DNA from: Balneola sp.
GTDB lineage: Bacteria > Bacteroidota > Rhodothermia > Balneolales > Balneolaceae
Reading direction: 5' to 3'
NCBI GenBank assembly: GCA_003712055.1
Contig: RHLJ01000002.1
Location: forward strand, 62,001 to 126,000
DNA: 64,000 nucleotides
The notes beneath the pieces were generated by a model, which saw only the letters and a list, made by a program, of their open reading frames with translations, was not told the DNA's origin and did no database searches. How positions within the stretch are numbered: position 1 is the stretch's first letter; every line of letters begins with the position of its first letter. Below are positions 61,218 through 64,000 of this stretch, piece after piece. Made by a program: the position numbers and the translations under genes.

Positions 61218-62419
61218 TCGAATAACCCCAATTGATCTTTCTTTGGTTTCTGTTCAAAGCCTTTAATCGTTCGGCCTCCATATTTCCAGGAATCTCTTCT
61301 TTCCTTTTGTATGAGCTCTTCAACTTCATCCTTAGGCTCAAAATTTTGTTCTGCTTTTTGAGAAAGCTTAGCCAGCTTCTCGATGGCTTTAAGTTTGTCC
61401 GATCGATCAATCTTTGCTCGTTCAACTGCAGTTTTTAAGGTGGAGATAGTTTCATCATACACCGTAGTTGGAACAGGGAAGGGGTTGCCTCCCTTACTTC
61501 CATGAGCAAAGGCAAAACGAGCAGGGTCATTAAATCGGTTTTGAGTTCCATGAATGACCTCACTCACTAAGGCCAGAGATTGTAGCGTTCTGGGTCCCAG
61601 CCCTTTTAACAAAAGAAGATCTTCGAAATTGGAAGTTTCAGCTTCCTGGGCTACCCAAAGTATGCTACCTAGTCGCTTGAGGTCTACATCTCCGGATTTA
61701 ATTCCCTTGTATTTAGGAAGCGACATATGCTGCAATTCATTGATAATATGAACGGGCTTCTCATTTGTGATTTCGAGAATCCCTTTCTGAGCTGGTTCTG
61801 CTTTGGCATCTACCATGTTGAGGATTTCTCCCTGGTGATCTCCGCATACCGCCGTATGGGGATTTTTCACGAAAGAAGTAATCTCTTGTGAGTGCCAATG
61901 GTAGCGTCTAGCGCTTCCGTCTTCGGGTTTCATTCCCTGCTGAATTACAGACCAGTCGCCGTCGGCACTTACCACAAAACTGTGGATGTACAAATTGTAT
62001 CCATCCTGAATAGCGGTGTTATCTACTTTCGCGCTTAGCTTACTATATCGTGCGAGCAGGTTTCCGTCTTTTCCGGTTTTGTCACCCACCTTCTTAAGTT
62101 CTTTGGGAGTGGCTAGCGATTCTTTTCCTTTGCCTCCACAAACATATAATCCCAAGGATTTTGAATGAGGATTTAGCGACTGTTTCAATGCATTCAAAAC
62201 CGCAGTGGTAACACCGGAAGAATTCCAATCCATCCCTATTACTGCTCCAAAACTTTGAAACCAGAAAGGATCAGAGAGTCTACTTAAGAATCCTTTGGTT
62301 CCATAGTCGATGATAATAGCTTCTACAATAGGCAGACTTAGTTTGGTCATTCGTTCGAACAACCAGGAGGGTATTTTACCTCCCATCAATGCTAAGTCAG
62401 CGGAGCCTGAGGATTTCAT
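61214..62419 (-). CDS. DUF763-family protein
   Basis: A 401-residue protein of the DUF763 family, found in archaea and scattered bacteria, of unknown biochemical activity. Typical blocks: MKSSGSADLALMGGKIPSWLFERM at the N-terminus, GMDWNSSGVTTAVLNALKQSL, RRYHWHSQEITSFVKNPHTAV, a helix-hairpin-helix-like ALGLGPRTLQSLALVSEVIHGT near residue 265, and a charged C-terminus. The helix-hairpin-helix hints at nucleic-acid binding. It is coupled by 4-bp overlaps both to the membrane-protein gene upstream and to the SDR gene downstream. Confidence 0.85.
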   Translation of the reverse strand: MKSSGSADLALMGGKIPSWLFERMTKLSLPIVEAIIIDYGTKGFLSRLSDPFWFQSFGAVIGMDWNSSGVTTAVLNALKQSLNPHSKSLGLYVCGGKGKESLATPKELKKVGDKTGKDGNLLARYSKLSAKVDNTAIQDGYNLYIHSFVVSADGDWSVIQQGMKPEDGSARRYHWHSQEITSFVKNPHTAVCGDHQGEILNMVDAKAEPAQKGILEITNEKPVHIINELQHMSLPKYKGIKSGDVDLKRLGSILWVAQEAETSNFEDLLLLKGLGPRTLQSLALVSEVIHGTQNRFNDPARFAFAHGSKGGNPFPVPTTVYDETISTLKTAVERAKIDRSDKLKAIEKLAKLSQKAEQNFEPKDEVEELIQKERRDSWKYGGRTIKGFEQKPKKDQLGLFE

Positions 62420-62673
62420 GGCTTGTCACTCTCTACTTCAGTTTTTTTCGTCCATTTACGGCCATATTTCCAAAGCAGAATAATAACCAGTATAAGCATT
62501 AACTGGGCAAGAAGACCACCTATAGCTTCACCCGCTTCATAAGCACTTAGTGAACCGCTAAAAATAGCTAAGAACTTAGCTACATCCATGGTCATTCTAT
62601 CCAAAGTATTTAGTGCTGTTAATACTAGAAGTCCAGCTAGTACCAGAAAGATATAACCGAATAGTTTTTTCAT
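62416..62673 (-). CDS. Small two-TM membrane protein
   Basis: An 85-residue protein with two hydrophobic helices (about 5-22 and 50-68) and a basic end (KYGRKWTKKTEVESDKP). It is the first gene of the DUF763 run. No family recognised. Confidence 0.6.
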   Translation of the reverse strand: MKKLFGYIFLVLAGLLVLTALNTLDRMTMDVAKFLAIFSGSLSAYEAGEAIGGLLAQLMLILVIILLWKYGRKWTKKTEVESDKP

Positions 62674-62736
62674 ATAATATTAACGTCTTGATAAGTGCGC
62701 TTTTCAATTTGAATATTGAAAGCTTAATGAACATAC

Positions 62737-62771
62737 TAAAAGAGGTTCAACACCAAAAGCATTGAACCTCT
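62737..62771 (-). terminator. Terminator after the SDR gene
   Basis: AGAGGTTCAA (62741-62750) and TTGAACCTCT (62762-62771) form a perfect 10-bp stem with an 11-base loop; read on the minus strand the stem is followed by TTTT. Confidence 0.85.
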
Positions 62772-62793
62772 AAAATTTTGAAATAAGTATTAA

Positions 62794-63666
62794 TTACTTA
62801 TTCACTTTAAGCATGCCTTCTATGCCAAAAGCGGAATAGACTCCTTCAGTAATCTGATGGAGTACCTGGTTGTATTGTTCAACCGGTTCTCCCATTCCCA
62901 TATGATCTACCACTGTACGGAATGGTTTCGCACCGAATGGGAGTTCAATAAGAGAGGAAATGGCATCGGCCACGATTTGAGGGCGTTGCAGTTCATTGTT
63001 CTGCAATGCTTCCATGAATGCTTCTCCCATAGCCTGGGGAGCATTCATAAATTCTCCATAGCTTTCATTTCTGCTAGTATCGCTTGGTTGTATCAGATTA
63101 TCAATGAAAGTAGTAGGAAAACCGCCTGGCTCAACAATGCATGATTCAATACCAAATCCGGAAAGCTCGGCCCGGTAATTTTCGGATAATGCTTCCAGAG
63201 CCCATTTTGAAGCTATATAGGGTCCATAGAAAGGAAGGGTAATTCGTCCAATACAACTCGATATTTGTATGATAGTGCCCTGTCCCTGTTCGCGAAGGAA
63301 AGGGAGAACAGCTCTCATAACTCTCTGAACACCAAATACATTTACATCGAACACGCGCTGCATATCTTCTGTGGTAAAGTGTTCTACCATTCCAGAGACG
63401 CCAACACCAGCGTTATTAATCACTACATCCAGGCCGTCCATTTTTGAAATGGCTTGTTGCACTCCTGAGTTTACGCTCTCCTCATTAGTTACATCCATTT
63501 CAACCAGATGTACACCTGAGGAAGAAAGCTCTTGAGCTACTGATTCATTCTTTCCTGAAGTCGATCGCATAGTTCCGACGACAGTATGTCCTTGTTCTGT
63601 TAGCAATTTTGCGGTTAAGAATCCAAAACCGCCACTTGCTCCGGTAAGTAAAATTTTCTTGCTCAT
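62794..63666 (-). CDS. Classical SDR-family oxidoreductase
   Basis: A 290-residue NAD(P)-dependent enzyme. Visible: LLTGASGGFGFL (TGxxxGxG), DGLDVVINNAGVG (NNAG), the catalytic Ser in IIQISSCIGRI and YGPYIASKWALEA (Tyr and Lys). The substrate loop and C-terminus are of the oxidoreductase (17beta-HSD-like) SDR subtype. It stands alone before the partial AraC gene on the same strand and ends with a good terminator. Confidence 0.92.
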   Translation of the reverse strand: MSKKILLTGASGGFGFLTAKLLTEQGHTVVGTMRSTSGKNESVAQELSSSGVHLVEMDVTNEESVNSGVQQAISKMDGLDVVINNAGVGVSGMVEHFTTEDMQRVFDVNVFGVQRVMRAVLPFLREQGQGTIIQISSCIGRITLPFYGPYIASKWALEALSENYRAELSGFGIESCIVEPGGFPTTFIDNLIQPSDTSRNESYGEFMNAPQAMGEAFMEALQNNELQRPQIVADAISSLIELPFGAKPFRTVVDHMGMGEPVEQYNQVLHQITEGVYSAFGIEGMLKVNK

Positions 63667-63790
63667 AATATCCTGTTTTAAGGGGTTAAGTTATTTGACA
63701 AGAATAAGATCAGAACAAACAGTAATACTCTAGAACACGGAATAGGGAAAGGAGCACACAATTTACTGGTGTGGTATGAAGAAGGTACAT

Positions 63791-63818
63791 TGTTCAATGT
63801 TCAATGTTCAATGTTCAA
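63791..63818. repeat. Tandem 7-bp repeat (TGTTCAA x4)
   Basis: Four exact copies of TGTTCAA in a row, 28 bp, in the 176-bp gap between the AraC-type gene end and the SDR start. A slipped-strand hotspot or a regulator-binding array are both possible. Confidence 0.8.
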
Positions 63819-63842
63819 TGTGCTCCGTATCTCAAACGCTGG

Positions 63843-64000
63843 TCAATTCACTTCCCGGTATTCGTTGGGAGTCATTCCGGTTTTATTTTTGAACAGGCGA
63901 CTGAAATAATGGGGATAGTTAAATCCCAATTCATAAGCGATGCCACTTACCGAATCGTCTGATCCAAGAAGCATATTCTTCGCTTTATTAATCAGGAAGT
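63843..64000 (-). CDS. AraC-family regulator, C-terminal end (cut by window edge)
   Basis: On the minus strand the frame open at the window edge encodes the last ~52 residues, ...INKAKNMLLGSDDSVSGIAYELG and NYPHYFSRLFKNKTGMTPNEYREVN, ending at the stop complementary to 63843. This is the second HTH and end of an AraC/XylS DNA-binding domain. The N-terminal sensing part lies outside the window, and the gene could regulate the neighbouring SDR gene. Confidence 0.85.
   Translation of the reverse strand, partial: FLINKAKNMLLGSDDSVSGIAYELGFNYPHYFSRLFKNKTGMTPNEYREVN

Noticed and set aside
63791-63818. CRISPR array
   Set aside because: Repeat unit is only 7 bp with no spacers; no cas genes. No other regularly spaced repeats were seen in the window.

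Overview
This window looks like a chromosomal segment of a marine or halophilic Bacteroidota-like bacterium, most probably of the Balneolales/Rhodothermales side (Balneola, Gracilimonas or relatives). The reasons are: two secreted proteins that end in the 'NPFNP' C-terminal sorting domain typical of that lineage; several TAnnTTTG-type promoter boxes as used by Bacteroidota sigma factors; and a gene repertoire (FdxA, CdaA, SahH, methylmalonyl-CoA mutase with MeaB, HEXXH metalloprotease with an AQRD start, FG-GAP/UnbV lipoprotein) that fits. GC content is moderate by eye. No species can be named from the sequence alone.

Layout. 1-9.7 kb: end of an NHL-type protein, fdxA, folP-cdaA, an outer-membrane barrel, mutB-meaB for propionyl-CoA metabolism, and a secreted alpha-amylase with LacI-type operator-like sites upstream. 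9.7-20 kb: acyl-CoA dehydrogenase, SUMF1-like lipoprotein, a PAS protein, sufE, paiB-like gene, a YCII/DGPF protein with an ECF42-type sigma factor, and three signalling genes: a histidine kinase with a degraded ATPase domain, and a NarL-type regulator with its HisKA_3 kinase.

20.3-25.4 kb is the most unusual region: five tightly packed genes encoding a FliF(ring domain)-TM-FliG fusion, a CsgG/FlgO-like protein with a C-terminal beta-barrel, a TPR lipoprotein, MotA and MotB. Residues needed for torque (FliG K264/R281/D289 positions, MotA R90/E98, MotB Asp) are kept, but no rod, hook, filament or export gene is nearby. I read it as a possible non-flagellar, stator-driven trans-envelope machine. 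It is followed by a glyoxalase-like gene and a membrane protein made of 30-residue tandem repeats.

27.4-35.2 kb: an ArsR-family regulator with palindromic operators, a flavoprotein of the type found in arsenic islands, a Cys/Met-metabolism PLP enzyme, DinB, nitrobindin and EamA genes, and an FG-GAP lipoprotein. 35.1-37.8 kb is an AT-rich patch next to tRNA-Arg(ACG), with a truncated HTH gene, a coiled-coil membrane protein and an ankyrin protein. 37.9-48.4 kb: AraC regulator, two YceI proteins, metalloprotease, TlpA-SahH, LhgO, tandem universal stress protein, cytochrome c. 48.5-64 kb: RecN, a four-helix-bundle cassette with inverted terminal repeats, RluD, YdeI, a PD-(D/E)XK-TPR protein, PadR with an ABC permease, aminoglycoside-phosphotransferase-like and HEAT-like genes, DUF763, two SDR enzymes and the end of an AraC regulator.

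Six or more intergenic imperfect palindromes with GTCATYC...GRATGAC ends are scattered through the window, two of them (48460 and 58049) near-identical 77-bp copies in opposite orientation.
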